The notes: a model not told the origin generated them from the letters alone. Numbered from the stretch's first letter, positions 1 to 10,028 are shown. The stretch: DNA of 64,000 nt from Betaproteobacteria bacterium (GCA_004298385.1 SCTX01000050.1:1-64000); one strand, 5' to 3'. Program-made: numbers and translations.

Positions 1-2
1 GC

Positions 3-110
3 GACATGGTGATCGACCCGGTGGAAACGCGCTCGGTGCTCGCCCTGCTGCTCGACCTGGCCGGCCGCATCCCGGCCAAGGACACGCAGTTTGCGGTCTT
101 CCGCATGTAG
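3..110 (+). CDS. Acyl-CoA carboxylase carboxyltransferase (beta) subunit, C-terminal end only (5' part outside window)
   Basis: Frame 3 reads DMVIDPVETRSVLALLLDLAGRIPAKDTQFAVFRM*, nearly the same as the C-termini of the 25379 and 56119 genes. Confidence 0.85.
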   Translation, partial: DMVIDPVETRSVLALLLDLAGRIPAKDTQFAVFRM

Positions 111-301
111 GGGCGCGGGATCAGCGCAGCGCCACGCCAGTTTCGGCAGCGCAATGTGCGCATCGGATCGACGCTGCGGCAGGCCGCGCGGCCCTACGGG
201 AAGGCTCATCGCGTGCATGGTCGGTTCTGTTCGCGTAAAGGGCAAGATCTCTGCCGCGCGGTACTGTCGCGCCGCGGTACAGAAGTCTGTCGGCACAATA
301 G

Positions 302-317
302 TACTGTAGGTACAGTA
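302..317. promoter_or_regulatory. Operator-like palindrome TACTGTA-GG-TACAGTA upstream of acyl-CoA ligase
   Basis: Perfect 7-bp arms; flanked by direct repeats GTCGGCACAATA (289) and GTCGGTACAATA (318). Confidence 0.5.
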
Positions 318-403
318 GTCGGTACAATATGTACTTGCGGCCAGGGGGCTTTGCGTCTAGCATACCCCGGCAGAAAATCGAGTCGTTGCCGCAGGAGCAG
401 GTC

Positions 404-1927
404 ATGCTGTCCTCGTACCCGGAAGCTTTCCAGTTGACCGTCGGCGACCTGCTACGCAAGCAGGCGCGGATACAGCCGGAAGCCGTCGCGATTCAGGACC
501 TCTCCACGCAATGGACCTTCGGCCAATTGCACCGAAGGGTCAACCGTCTCGCCAATGCCCTGGCGGCACAGGGAATCAAGCGGGGCGGCCGGGTCGCCAT
601 CCTGTCGGAAAACTGCATTCCTTACGTTGAGCTTGAATTGGCGGCCGCCAAACTGGGGGCCATCGTGCCTTGCCTTAATTGGCGGCTTTCGGATTCGGAG
701 TTGGTTCACTGCATTCAACTGACTTCGCCTTCACTGATCTTTGTTTCAGACCGTTATGCGCCGACTCTCCGGCGCATTGACCATCGCGTGCCCCAGGTCG
801 TGCGCCTGGACAGTGATTACGAAGCCATGCTGGAGCGTTCCTCGGAGCAGGAGCCACAGGCGCAGGTGCAGCCCGAGGACGGGCTGGTGATCCTCTATAC
901 CAGCGGCACCACCGGATTTCCGAAGGGCGCGGTCATCAGCCATCGCGCCATGATCGCCCGCTTGACGGCGTTCTCCTCCGAGTTCGGCATTACCCGCCGG
1001 GATACCTACATCGCGTGGTCCCCGCTATTTCACATGGCGGCAACCGATTTCAGCCTGGGCACTTTGATGCTCGGGGGCAAGGTTCTGGTGTGGGATGGCC
1101 TCGATGTGGACTTGCTGTGCGATGTCCTGGAGCGGGAGCCCATCGGCTGGCTGGTGGCCATGCCGGGAATGATCGAATCCCTGATCGAAGGCCTAAAGCG
1201 CCGCAAGCCCAAGGTCAAATCCATCAAGCAGGTGGGCGCCATGGCCGACTTGGTGCCGCTGCATCAAATTGCCGAGCTGACGAGCCTGCTGCAAGCCCCC
1301 TATGTCAATAGCTTCGGCAGCACCGAGACCGGGCTTCCTCCGGCTACCGGAGCGCTTATTCCTGTCGGAGAAGTGGCCAAATCCCTGTCGAAGCGGGAAT
1401 CGAATTTTTGCAATATCCGCTTGGTGGATCCCGAGGATAGGGATGTTCCGGCCGGCGCGCCGGGGGAGATGGCGGTGCGCGGTCCCACCTTGTTCAGCGG
1501 CTATTGGCAGGCGCCGGAGACCAATGCCAAAGATTTCCGTGGAGGCTGGTTTCACATGGGGGATATGTTCGTGCGCAATCCAGACGGCACCTTGGATTTC
1601 GTCGACCGGGTAAAATATCTGATTAAATCCGGCGGAGAAAACATCTATCCGGCCGAAATCGAGCGGGTTTTGCTGTCTCATCCGGAGGTTGCGGATGCCG
1701 TGGTGGTGAGGAAGAGCGACCCCAAATGGGGAGAGGTTCCCATCGCCTTCGTTGCCGCCAAATCTTCCGCGGTCGCGGCGGAAGGGTTGTTGGCCATGTG
1801 CCGGCGGCAATTGGCCGGCTACAAGCTCCCCAAGGAAATCCGTTTCGTCAACGTGGCGGACTTTCCCCGCAGCAGTACCGGGAAAATTCAGCGCCATGAA
1901 GTGGAAAAAAAATGGTTGGGCCGATGA
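404..1927 (+). CDS. AMP-dependent acyl-CoA synthetase/ligase
   Basis: ILYTSGTTGFPKGAV, GYWQAPE, KSGGENIYPAEIE, LPKEIRFVNVADFPRSSTGKIQRHEV; AGGAG upstream of ATG 404 (ORF track start is 329). Confidence 0.9.
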   Translation: MLSSYPEAFQLTVGDLLRKQARIQPEAVAIQDLSTQWTFGQLHRRVNRLANALAAQGIKRGGRVAILSENCIPYVELELAAAKLGAIVPCLNWRLSDSELVHCIQLTSPSLIFVSDRYAPTLRRIDHRVPQVVRLDSDYEAMLERSSEQEPQAQVQPEDGLVILYTSGTTGFPKGAVISHRAMIARLTAFSSEFGITRRDTYIAWSPLFHMAATDFSLGTLMLGGKVLVWDGLDVDLLCDVLEREPIGWLVAMPGMIESLIEGLKRRKPKVKSIKQVGAMADLVPLHQIAELTSLLQAPYVNSFGSTETGLPPATGALIPVGEVAKSLSKRESNFCNIRLVDPEDRDVPAGAPGEMAVRGPTLFSGYWQAPETNAKDFRGGWFHMGDMFVRNPDGTLDFVDRVKYLIKSGGENIYPAEIERVLLSHPEVADAVVVRKSDPKWGEVPIAFVAAKSSAVAAEGLLAMCRRQLAGYKLPKEIRFVNVADFPRSSTGKIQRHEVEKKWLGR

Positions 1928-2002
1928 AATCACACCATTCGAGGAATTCGAATTTGGGCTGGTGATTTTTTGAATATGTTTTTGCTTTTAGGGAGAAGAT
2001 CC

Positions 2003-3346
2003 ATGAATTGTTTTCGCGGGTTTTTTGGGCAAGTTATTCGGTGGCTTGTCACGGCGGTATCTCTGGGCGCCGTGGGAACGGTTTATGCTCAAGCTAACGA
2101 GCAGTACTTCCCCATCGTGGCATTCCGTACCGGTCCGGTGGTGGCGCTTAGCACGTCGCTGTTGGGCGGGTTCATCGATTACCTGGATCTGCTCAACAAG
2201 CGGGACGGCGGCATCAACGGCGTGAAGCTGGCGTGGGAAGAGTGCGAGACCGAGTATAAGGTGGATCGGGGCATCGAATGCTATGAGCGGCTCAAGAACA
2301 AGGGGCCCGGCGGGGCGCCGCTGTTTCTGCCGGTGATCACCGGCATCATTTATACAGCCATCGAGCGCTCCAGGGCGGACAAAATCCCCATCGTTTCCAT
2401 CGGCACCGGCCGCACCGACTCCGCCGACGGACGGGTGTTTCCCTATATCTTCGCCCTGGCAACCCATTACTGGAACGGCAGCACCGCCAAAATCCGCTTC
2501 ATCGGGCAGCGGGAAGGGGGGATGGACAAGCTCAAAGGCAAGAAGATCGTAAATCTCTATCACGGCTCAGCCTACGGCAAGGAGACTATTCCGGTTCTGG
2601 ATGCTCAAGCCAAGAAATACGGCTTTGAGATCGTTCACATCGAAGTGACCCCGCCGGGCGCCGAGCAGCAGTCCCAGTGGCTGCAAATCCGCCGGCTCAA
2701 CCCCGACTGGGTGATCCTTCGCAGCGCCGGGATCATGACCCCCGCAGCCCTCAAGAGCGCCCAAAGGGTCGGTTATCCGGTCGATCGCATCATCGGCGTC
2801 TGGTGGGCGGGTTCGGAAGAGGATGTGATCCCCGCCGGGGATGCTGCCAAGGGGTTTATCACCAATACCATCAATCCCAGCGGCCAGGATTTTCCCGTGA
2901 TCCGAGAAATTCTGACGCACCTCTACGGTGGCGGAAAGAGAGGCAATATGGAAGATCCCAAGCGGGTCGGCAGCAGTGTTTACAACGCCGGTGTGCTGCA
3001 TGCAATACTGACCACCGAGGCGGTACGGACTGCACAGGAGAAGTTCGGCAAGAAAGCCATGGACCGGGAGCAGGTGAGATGGGGGCTGGAGCATCTCAAC
3101 ATCGATGAGGCTCGATTGAAGAAGCTGGGGGCTGGCGGACTGCTGCAGCCAGTAAAAACTTCCTGCTCCAATCATGAAGGCGGCGGGGCGGTAAAGTTCC
3201 AGCAATGGGACGGCCAGAAATGGGTGGTGATCAGCGACTGGGTCCCCGGAGATGAAGCGATGGTCCGCCCCATGATCGAGGAATCCGCCGCGAAGTATGC
3301 CAAAGAAAAAGGGATTGCGCCGCGGGACTGTTCCAAGGAATCGTGA
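2003..3346 (+). CDS. Branched-chain-amino-acid-type ABC transporter periplasmic binding protein
   Basis: Signal peptide then ANEQYFPIVAFRTGP...; paralogous to 10786 and 21035 products. Confidence 0.85.
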   Translation: MNCFRGFFGQVIRWLVTAVSLGAVGTVYAQANEQYFPIVAFRTGPVVALSTSLLGGFIDYLDLLNKRDGGINGVKLAWEECETEYKVDRGIECYERLKNKGPGGAPLFLPVITGIIYTAIERSRADKIPIVSIGTGRTDSADGRVFPYIFALATHYWNGSTAKIRFIGQREGGMDKLKGKKIVNLYHGSAYGKETIPVLDAQAKKYGFEIVHIEVTPPGAEQQSQWLQIRRLNPDWVILRSAGIMTPAALKSAQRVGYPVDRIIGVWWAGSEEDVIPAGDAAKGFITNTINPSGQDFPVIREILTHLYGGGKRGNMEDPKRVGSSVYNAGVLHAILTTEAVRTAQEKFGKKAMDREQVRWGLEHLNIDEARLKKLGAGGLLQPVKTSCSNHEGGGAVKFQQWDGQKWVVISDWVPGDEAMVRPMIEESAAKYAKEKGIAPRDCSKES

Positions 3347-3504
3347 GGGCTCCGGATGTGAAAACAACAGGGGGTGTACCCCTCCGGCCCGGACAAAGCC
3401 GGTTTTATTTCGATAGGGTTCCGCGTAACAATTTTTCGGGTTCGTTGTTGGTTCACTTTGCACGACCGGCGTGTAATTTAATTTACCTATAAGGAGGCAA
3501 CACG

Positions 3505-3678
3505 ATGTGGAATTCGCAATGGAGGAGAAAAGCCGCCATGGTGGGTATGGTGGCGGCAGTGTCGGGGAGCGCGGTCCCGGCTGTTGCGGCCGATCAATTC
3601 ATCCCCCTGCCTGCCATTCGGACGGGGCCGATCGCCCCTATCGGAACGGGGATCTTCGGGGCCTTCATAGAGTGTTGA
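3505..3678 (+). pseudogene. Truncated ABC binding protein (N-terminus only)
   Basis: Reads MWNSQWRRKAAMVGMVAAVSGSAVPAVAADQFIPLPAIRTGPIAPIGTGIFGAFIEC*; matches the heads of the 2003/21035 proteins, then stops; good RBS AAGGAGG. Confidence 0.75.
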
Positions 3679-3713
3679 GTAATGAGTCGATCGTCATAAC
3701 TACCCCCCATTCG

Positions 3714-4376
3714 CTATTTCGAAGGTGTAGCACGACGCCGGTGTTGGATTGCGCGATCCTTGGCCCAAATGCCGCTCAGCAGAATAATCGTTGTTTCGAT
3801 CAGTTTATCCAATGATCCCGCCGATGCATCAAACCAGGTAAGCGTTTGATTCAGAGCCCCGATTACAAGCGAGCGGATCAAAGAAGACTTTAGCCCCGGC
3901 TTAAGGTGGCCGGATCGTCGCGCGTTCTCAATCAGTTGTTGCCAATAGGATATGTATTTCTCGCGCAGTGGCCTCATCACCTCGTCGACCCGCGGTGGTA
4001 TTTGTCCGCGGAACCTAACATTTGCCGAAGTATAGGTGATGTGTGAATGTATTCCGCGCAGATGTCCTTCAATGGCAGCTTCGATGCAATCTCTGGGACT
4101 TGCATTTTTGGGAAGCCGCGCAACTGCGTCGCGGGTTGCTCGGGCGGTTAGCTCCAACCCAGTCTTCAGAATCTCCTCATAAATCTGGTCTTTTGACGAA
4201 AAATGGTGGTAGATGCTCGCTGTCTTGATGCCCACCGAGTCTGCAATCGGCCTGATGCCAGTTTCCGCGTAGCCGCGCGTATGAAATAGCTCAGCCGCGA
4301 CATCCAGAATCAATTGGCGCGACGCCGGACTGGACTCGTCGGAAGGCGTCTTTGACGGTTTGGGTACCTTGATCAT
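3714..4376 (-). CDS. TetR-family transcriptional regulator
   Basis: RQLILDVAAELFHTRGYAETGIRPIADSVGIKTASIYHHFSSKDQIYEEIL HTH; ORF may start at 4424. Confidence 0.88.
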   Translation of the reverse strand: MIKVPKPSKTPSDESSPASRQLILDVAAELFHTRGYAETGIRPIADSVGIKTASIYHHFSSKDQIYEEILKTGLELTARATRDAVARLPKNASPRDCIEAAIEGHLRGIHSHITYTSANVRFRGQIPPRVDEVMRPLREKYISYWQQLIENARRSGHLKPGLKSSLIRSLVIGALNQTLTWFDASAGSLDKLIETTIILLSGIWAKDRAIQHRRRATPSK

Positions 4377-4453
4377 AGCGTCACGATGAAGGCGTGGTTT
4401 GGGAAGGCGGCGATGGGAATCCATAAGGGTTGGGTCAGCATCCTAAAAATATT

Positions 4454-4480
4454 GGCTGCCTCTTCTCGACGAGGGCAGCC
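4454..4480 (-). terminator. Rho-independent terminator of the leftward ACAD operon
   Basis: Minus strand GGCTGCC...GGCAGCC followed by AATATTTTTAGG. Confidence 0.6.
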
Positions 4481-4581
4481 AGTCCTACGTTGTGATCTTC
4501 TGTTGCGACAGCGAAAGCGATGTTTTCTGCTTCGCGATGACGACTCTTGCGCCTGCACGTTCAGTGGCTGTCGCCGCACAT

Positions 4582-5667
4582 TTACGCTAGATCCTCTAGG
4601 TATCTGGCAAGGATCTCTTGATGGAAATGGGCTGGCGCCCACAAAATCCGGTCGAGTTGCGCGCGCTTAAGGTAGAGGTGGGCATCGACTTCCGCAGTGA
4701 AGCCCATGCCCCCGTGGATTTGAATGCTCTCAACCGCCAGACGTGTCGCCACCTCGTCGGCGGTCGCCTTGGCCAATGCAGCGGCAACCACCGCTTGCGC
4801 TGGTTTGTGATCGATCGTCCACAATGCGGCCCATACGGCCGAGCGCAAGCCCTCGAGAGCCACCGCCTGGTCCGCGATCATGTGTTTGATGGCTTGAAAG
4901 GTCGCAATTGGACGGCCGAATTGTTGCCGCTCGGTGGCGTAGGCGCACGCCATGTCAAGAACCCGCGTTGCCACACCCAGCATCTCAGCAGCCGCGCCCG
5001 CGGCCGCCATTGCCTGAAGGCGAGAGACAAGCGCTGGCTGGAGCGGTGCCGCGAGCCGCTGTATCTTGGCGATCAAGCAGTCGTTCAGACGAACGGCGGC
5101 GAAGCGTCGGCTCCTGTCCATCGTGACCATCGGTTCGACGACAAGGTGCGCGCTGTCGGGAGGCAGAACGATAAACCATTGGTTTGCTCCGTCCTCGACT
5201 CGCACGAGCAGAATATCGACCCCGGCGGCACACAAAACAGGCGCCCATCGCCCGCGTGCACTGCCCGTCGCCCCGGTGGCGGGTTGCAGCAGCCCAAGCA
5301 CCGACACCGTCAGTCCACCTGAAGCGATCCCCGGCAGCCATTCGTCGCGTTGCGCGTCGCTTCCAAGTTCCTCGATAATCTCTGCCGCGAGCACACAGGT
5401 ACCCAGGTAGGGCACCGAGCTGAGCGACCCGCCCAAAACCTCCAGCACATTTCCTGCCTCTACCATGCCGAGTGCCGACCCGCCATGCGATTCCGGGATC
5501 AACGCCCCGGTGAATCCAGTTTCGGCAAGCCCCTGCCAAAGGGCGGCTGAAAACGGCTCTTTGCCAGCGGCAAAGTCCCGGCAATCGGATATTCGCGCAA
5601 GTCGGCTCGCGAGTTCGCCGGCCGACTTGCGGATCAGTTCCTGTTCTTCACTGAATGCAAAGCGCAT
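4582..5667 (-). CDS. Acyl-CoA dehydrogenase
   Basis: MRFAFSEEQELIRKSAGELASRL...YATERQQFGRPIATFQAIKH...IQIHGGMGFTAEVDAHLYLKRAQ. Confidence 0.88.
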   Translation of the reverse strand: MRFAFSEEQELIRKSAGELASRLARISDCRDFAAGKEPFSAALWQGLAETGFTGALIPESHGGSALGMVEAGNVLEVLGGSLSSVPYLGTCVLAAEIIEELGSDAQRDEWLPGIASGGLTVSVLGLLQPATGATGSARGRWAPVLCAAGVDILLVRVEDGANQWFIVLPPDSAHLVVEPMVTMDRSRRFAAVRLNDCLIAKIQRLAAPLQPALVSRLQAMAAAGAAAEMLGVATRVLDMACAYATERQQFGRPIATFQAIKHMIADQAVALEGLRSAVWAALWTIDHKPAQAVVAAALAKATADEVATRLAVESIQIHGGMGFTAEVDAHLYLKRAQLDRILWAPAHFHQEILARYLEDLA

Positions 5668-5681
5668 AGATCTTCCGATCC

Positions 5682-6863
5682 TCAGCGCGGCAGGCCGAGC
5701 GCGCGCTCGGCGATGATGTTCCGCTGAATCTGTGACGTCCCGCCCGCGATCGTCATGCCGAACGAAGTCAAGTAGTCTTCCTCCCATGCGGAAAGACGCT
5801 CGCGGGCTTCGCTATCGGCAAGATCGGCAAGCGATGCGATCTCGAGCGCGAGCGCGTGCATGGCTTTGTTGAGTTCGGTCGAATGCAGCTTCTGGATCGC
5901 GGCCTCCGGCCCGGGCACGCCGCCCTCAGGTATCATCGCGAGAAACCGATGATTGTTGAGCACGGCGATCCGGGCCTGTCCGCCGAGCGCTGCCAAGCGG
6001 CGACGGATGTCTAGCTCACCGAGCGCCGCGCGGTTGCTGCTGCCGATCCGCGTGGTGCGCGCGAGTTCCAATAGCCGGCCATAGAGCCGACGACAGCCGA
6101 ATCCTAGGACGGCGAGGCCACGATGCTCGAAATCGAGCATGGTCACCGCCACTTTCCAGCCGCCATCGACGATTCCAACTACCGCGTTCTCCGGGAGTTC
6201 CACATCGTCGAAGAAGATCTCGTTGAAGTCCCGGCGCCCGTTCATCTGCTGCAATGGCCGGACCGTGATGCCGGGGCTCGACATCGGGACAGCGAAAGCC
6301 GTGAGTCCTTTGTGCTTGGGCACCTCCGGATTGGTGCGCGCCAAGACGAGGCAAAAGTCAGCCAAGTGGCCGAGGGTGTTCCATGTCTTCTGACCGTTGA
6401 TAACGTATTTACCGGCGCGGTGGACCGCCCGGGTGCTGAGCGCCGCCAGATCCGATCCAGCACCCGGCTCCGAAAAGCCCTGCGACCAGAGATCGCTGCC
6501 GTCGGCAATGCGCGGCAGAAAAGCCGCCTTCTGATCGTCGCGAGCGAGCTTCATCAGCATCGGCCCAATGATCCGGATACCGACGCGGAAAGCGTCGAGA
6601 GGCGCATCGGCCTGCGCCAATTCCTCGAACACGATGAGATCCTCTGTTGCCGGGGCGCCCTGACCACCATAGGCGCGAGGCCACGACCGCACGGAGAGCC
6701 CGGCGGCCAGAAGGTCGCGCTGCCAGTGCCTGATAAAATCGATCCAAGCACGGCCTTCGCGCGCATTCAGCTGTAGCCGCCTCTCTTCGGTGAGGTGGTC
6801 CCGTAGCCAAGCACGCACGTTGCGTCGGAAGCCGGCCTCCTGCGGGCTGTCGTCAAGATCCAT
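5682..6863 (-). CDS. Acyl-CoA dehydrogenase, likely partner of 4582 gene
   Basis: WSQGFSEPGAGSDLAALSTRA, INGQKTWNTLGHLADFCLVLART, IAGGTSQIQRNIIAERALGLPR. Confidence 0.88.
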   Translation of the reverse strand: MDLDDSPQEAGFRRNVRAWLRDHLTEERRLQLNAREGRAWIDFIRHWQRDLLAAGLSVRSWPRAYGGQGAPATEDLIVFEELAQADAPLDAFRVGIRIIGPMLMKLARDDQKAAFLPRIADGSDLWSQGFSEPGAGSDLAALSTRAVHRAGKYVINGQKTWNTLGHLADFCLVLARTNPEVPKHKGLTAFAVPMSSPGITVRPLQQMNGRRDFNEIFFDDVELPENAVVGIVDGGWKVAVTMLDFEHRGLAVLGFGCRRLYGRLLELARTTRIGSSNRAALGELDIRRRLAALGGQARIAVLNNHRFLAMIPEGGVPGPEAAIQKLHSTELNKAMHALALEIASLADLADSEARERLSAWEEDYLTSFGMTIAGGTSQIQRNIIAERALGLPR

Positions 6864-6879
6864 CGCGTGACTTCCCGCG

Positions 6880-6951
6880 CTAGCGCCGGAAGCGCATAAA
6901 GTCTGGTTTGCGCTTCTCGACAACTTTCAAATCCTCGAAAAACAGTGTCAT
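6880..6951 (-). other. 23-codon ORF resembling a crotonase C-terminal tail (relic or small peptide)
   Basis: MTLFFEDLKVVEKRKPDFMRFRR*, RBS GAGGAG; EKRKPDF is the usual enoyl-CoA hydratase tail and also occurs in the 14194 relic. Confidence 0.4.
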
Positions 6952-7048
6952 GTCGCTTCTCCTCTCGTGGATCCAGCCGGAGCCTCGATAATTAGGCGAC
7001 CGTGGTACTGGTTCAAGTCATTCTGATACGAATCGCATTTGAGTATGG

Positions 7049-8203
7049 TCAGTATTGCACCGCAACCCTGCCCACCCGCTCCCGGGCGATGATGAGTTTC
7101 ATAATCTGCGGCGTGCCGTCGCCGATCTGAAAGCCTAGCACATCTCGCATGCGTTGCTGATGGGGCAAGTCGGTGGTGTATCCATAATGGCCGTGGGTCA
7201 ACAGGCACTCGTGAATGACGTCGTAGGCGAGCTTCGGCGCCCACCATTTGCACATCGCCGCCTCGGCGGTGTGCGGCAAATCTTTGTCGCGGAGCCACAG
7301 AGTGCGGTAGCAAAGCGCTCGGGCCGCAGTCACCATCGTATCGGCTTCCGCCAAAGGAAAGGTCACGCCTTGATACTGCGCCAGGGGCGCACCGAAGGCT
7401 TTGCGTTCGGTGCTATATTGCCAAGCTTCGTCCAGCGAGGCTTGGGCAGCCCCCAGGCATTGCAGGCCGATCATCGCCCGGCTGTAATCGAAGCCGTTCA
7501 TGATCTGAGAGAAGGCCTTATTCTCTACGCCCATTAGATGGTTGAGGGGGATTTTCACATCGTCGAAGAATATCGAACCCCGACCGACGATCTTGGTTCC
7601 TAGTTCGCTAAAGTGGGTGCGACTTACACCCGGAGCATCCAAGGGAATCGCGAAGGCGCTGACACCTCTGGCGCCGTCTTCAATCTTGCCGGTGCGGGCA
7701 AAGGCGACGATGACATCGGCCTGCTCGGAGAAGCTAATGGAAGTCTTCTCGCCGTTGATGACATAGTGATCGCCTTTGCGCTCGGCCCGCAAAATGAGGT
7801 TAGCCGCATCCGACCCGCCCCGTGGCTCGGTGAGACCCAGAGCTACCAGGGATTCCCCGGCGGCGATCTTGGGTACCCATTCTTTGGCTACCGCTGGGTC
7901 GGCGTATTTGCAGAGGATCCCTCCCATCAGCCAAGCCAGCAACGGGACATAGCAGATGTTAAAGTCGCCATAGGCAAGTTGCTCGATAATCACGCCGCTG
8001 GTGACGCAATCCACGCCTATCCCGCCATATTCTTCCGGCAAGCCCGCGCTTATCAGCCCCAGGTTCCCCATCTCCTTGAGCAAAGTCCGATCTATCGTGT
8101 GGGTCTGGTCCCGCTTCATGTAGTCGGGAGCAAGCCGTTCCTTGGCAAAACGAGCGGCTAAATCCCGCATCGCTTCTTGTTCCGGAGTCAGCGAAAAATC
8201 CAT
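7049..8203 (-). CDS. Acyl-CoA dehydrogenase (paralog of 58546 gene)
   Basis: MDFSLTPEQEAMRDLAARFAKERLAPDYMKRDQ...LGLTEPRGGSDAANLILRAERKGDHYVINGEKTSISF. Confidence 0.9.
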   Translation of the reverse strand: MDFSLTPEQEAMRDLAARFAKERLAPDYMKRDQTHTIDRTLLKEMGNLGLISAGLPEEYGGIGVDCVTSGVIIEQLAYGDFNICYVPLLAWLMGGILCKYADPAVAKEWVPKIAAGESLVALGLTEPRGGSDAANLILRAERKGDHYVINGEKTSISFSEQADVIVAFARTGKIEDGARGVSAFAIPLDAPGVSRTHFSELGTKIVGRGSIFFDDVKIPLNHLMGVENKAFSQIMNGFDYSRAMIGLQCLGAAQASLDEAWQYSTERKAFGAPLAQYQGVTFPLAEADTMVTAARALCYRTLWLRDKDLPHTAEAAMCKWWAPKLAYDVIHECLLTHGHYGYTTDLPHQQRMRDVLGFQIGDGTPQIMKLIIARERVGRVAVQY

Positions 8204-8210
8204 GGAATTC

Positions 8211-8284
8211 CTTCTCCTTATTGCGGTTAACGTAAATTTGGCCGCCTCGGCGCCTGCTCGCCGACACGGCGCAACTCCGCTTGC
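8211..8284. repeat. Inverted repeat segment, left outer part (partner 10632-10702)
   Basis: Reverse complement GCAAGCGGAGTTGCGCCGTGTCGGCGAGCAGGCGCCGAGGCGGCCAAATTTACGTTAACCGCAATAAGGAGAAG aligns with 10632-10702. Confidence 0.9.
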
Positions 8285-9874
8285 GATGGTTGATTCCTTA
8301 CTTTCTCCATGGTGATCATCCCCTTTGTCCCCGCCTAGAAATTAGGCAGGATAGGTTGAACACCCCGGTCGATCTTGAACGCGCAGAACCTCGTTCAAAT
8401 GGTCAATTTACGGCGCGCACCAACAGTCATCGAATCGGAGATGTGCGGAAAATAAGCCTTCGGGCTTGCGAGCTGCGTCCTTATTTTTCTTGCTTAAATT
8501 GTTTTAGTACCTCCCGTCCAATCACAGTCCTTTGAACTTCGGCAGTACCTACCACAACCTCAAACATTTTTGCTGTCCTAAAATACCGCTCAACAGGGTA
8601 CTCCTTAGTAAGCCCCCTAGCTCCTAGGATCGACACAGCTTTGTTGGCGCATCGCATGGCGATATCCGAGGCATAGAGTTTTGCCATTGAAGATTCCTTT
8701 GTAGCTTTGTGCCCCAGGTCTATCAAACGGGCAGCATGGTATACGAGCAATCGGGCAGCCTCTATCTCCGTACCCATATCGGCCAACATGAACCGGATTG
8801 CCTGAAAATCTGCTATTGGCTTGCCAAACTGCACCCGGGTTTGCGCGTAGCCAGCAGCCACTTTGAGGCAGTTTTCAGACACCGCGAGAGCCTGGGCGCA
8901 TTCCCCTGTTCGACCGATTTCCAGGGTGCTCATTGCGATTACAAAGCCGTTACCTTCTTCGCCTAACAAGTTTCCTTTAGGAACGCGGCAGTTTTGAAAA
9001 ATCAACTCGCCCGTCAGGTGCCCATAGGCACCAATGTATTCATCAATTTTGCCAAAAGAAAAACCCGGCGTACCTTTCTCCACGATAAATGCGCTAACCC
9101 CTTGATGCCCGCGTGAACCCTTTGCCCTGGCGAAAAGCAGATAAGTACGCGCAACCGTGGCATTGGAGATGAAGCGCTTCCTTCCCGTTATCACATATGA
9201 ATCTCCCTCCAGGACGTATTCAGTTTCCAGACCTGCCGCGTCACTGCCGGCATTGGCTTCAGCAAGCGAAAAGGCCCCAATATGCTCTCCCCGGGCAAGG
9301 GGCTTCAAGTATTTTTGTTTTTGTTCTTCAGTACCAAAGCGGTAAATCGAGTGGGCTGCCACTAAATTGCCCTGACAATTCGGGCCCATGGCTTCATACC
9401 CTTTCGATATTTCTTCAGTAACGATTACATAGCTTGTAAAATCTTTACCGAGCCCATCATATTCCTTGGGAAAACAAATTCCCAACCAGCCCTTCTGTGC
9501 GACTTTCGCCATCAGTTCACTGCAGTATTTCTGAGGGCCCCTCCGGTCAAACTCGGCAGCAAATGGAGCAATATGTTGTTGTGCAAATTTTGCCACTTCT
9601 TCTCTCAATTGAAGATGTTCTTCGCTAAGTAGCAAGTTCATTGGTAATTACCTCCTATATGTTGGTTAAGGTCAAATACCACCGGCGAAGCCGATGGCTT
9701 GATTTGTTAGCGCGTCAAAGGCGCAATGAAATACACGAAGTAGATCGCTATCTCTTGTAGCTCATTCTGACATCATCCATTTATCGGTTCGCGCTTCGCC
9801 GCACGACGATCGTGAGGCTGTGTGGTGTGGTCGATATCCGTCCGGCGATTTGGAAACGCCAATGAAAACCTGGT
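8285..9874. other. 1.59-kb segment interrupting the left arm of the inverted repeat; carries one ACAD gene
   Basis: The right arm is continuous across CTTGC|ACTGCC, whereas the left copy is split between 8284 and 9875; AT-richer than its surroundings. Confidence 0.7.
8481..9641 (-). CDS. Acyl-CoA dehydrogenase, lower-GC than neighbours
   Basis: MNLLLSEEHLQLREEVAKFAQQHIAPFAAEFD...FSLAEANAGSDAAGLETEYVLEGDSYVITGRKRFISNA. Confidence 0.9.
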   Translation of the reverse strand: MNLLLSEEHLQLREEVAKFAQQHIAPFAAEFDRRGPQKYCSELMAKVAQKGWLGICFPKEYDGLGKDFTSYVIVTEEISKGYEAMGPNCQGNLVAAHSIYRFGTEEQKQKYLKPLARGEHIGAFSLAEANAGSDAAGLETEYVLEGDSYVITGRKRFISNATVARTYLLFARAKGSRGHQGVSAFIVEKGTPGFSFGKIDEYIGAYGHLTGELIFQNCRVPKGNLLGEEGNGFVIAMSTLEIGRTGECAQALAVSENCLKVAAGYAQTRVQFGKPIADFQAIRFMLADMGTEIEAARLLVYHAARLIDLGHKATKESSMAKLYASDIAMRCANKAVSILGARGLTKEYPVERYFRTAKMFEVVVGTAEVQRTVIGREVLKQFKQEK

Positions 9875-10007
9875 ACTGCCTGACGAGCGCCTTTGGCGGA
9901 CCCTTGGGACATGGGTCGGGGGCCGGCAGTTGCGACAGTGGTTTGTTGGTCATGAAGCGTCCTTTTGACGATACCGAGCCTGCGCTGCAGCGAATCCCTT
10001 ATAGTGA

Positions 10008-10021
10008 ACCGATCGATCGGT
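10008..10021. promoter_or_regulatory. Operator-like perfect palindrome ACCGATCGATCGGT (left copy)
   Basis: 14-bp perfect palindrome just downstream of the left-arm -10 box. Confidence 0.6.
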
Positions 10022-10028
10022 AGGGAAG

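Noticed and set aside
8285-9874. Insertion sequence or composite transposon
   Set aside because: No transposase ORF, no terminal inverted repeats of its own, no obvious target-site duplication.
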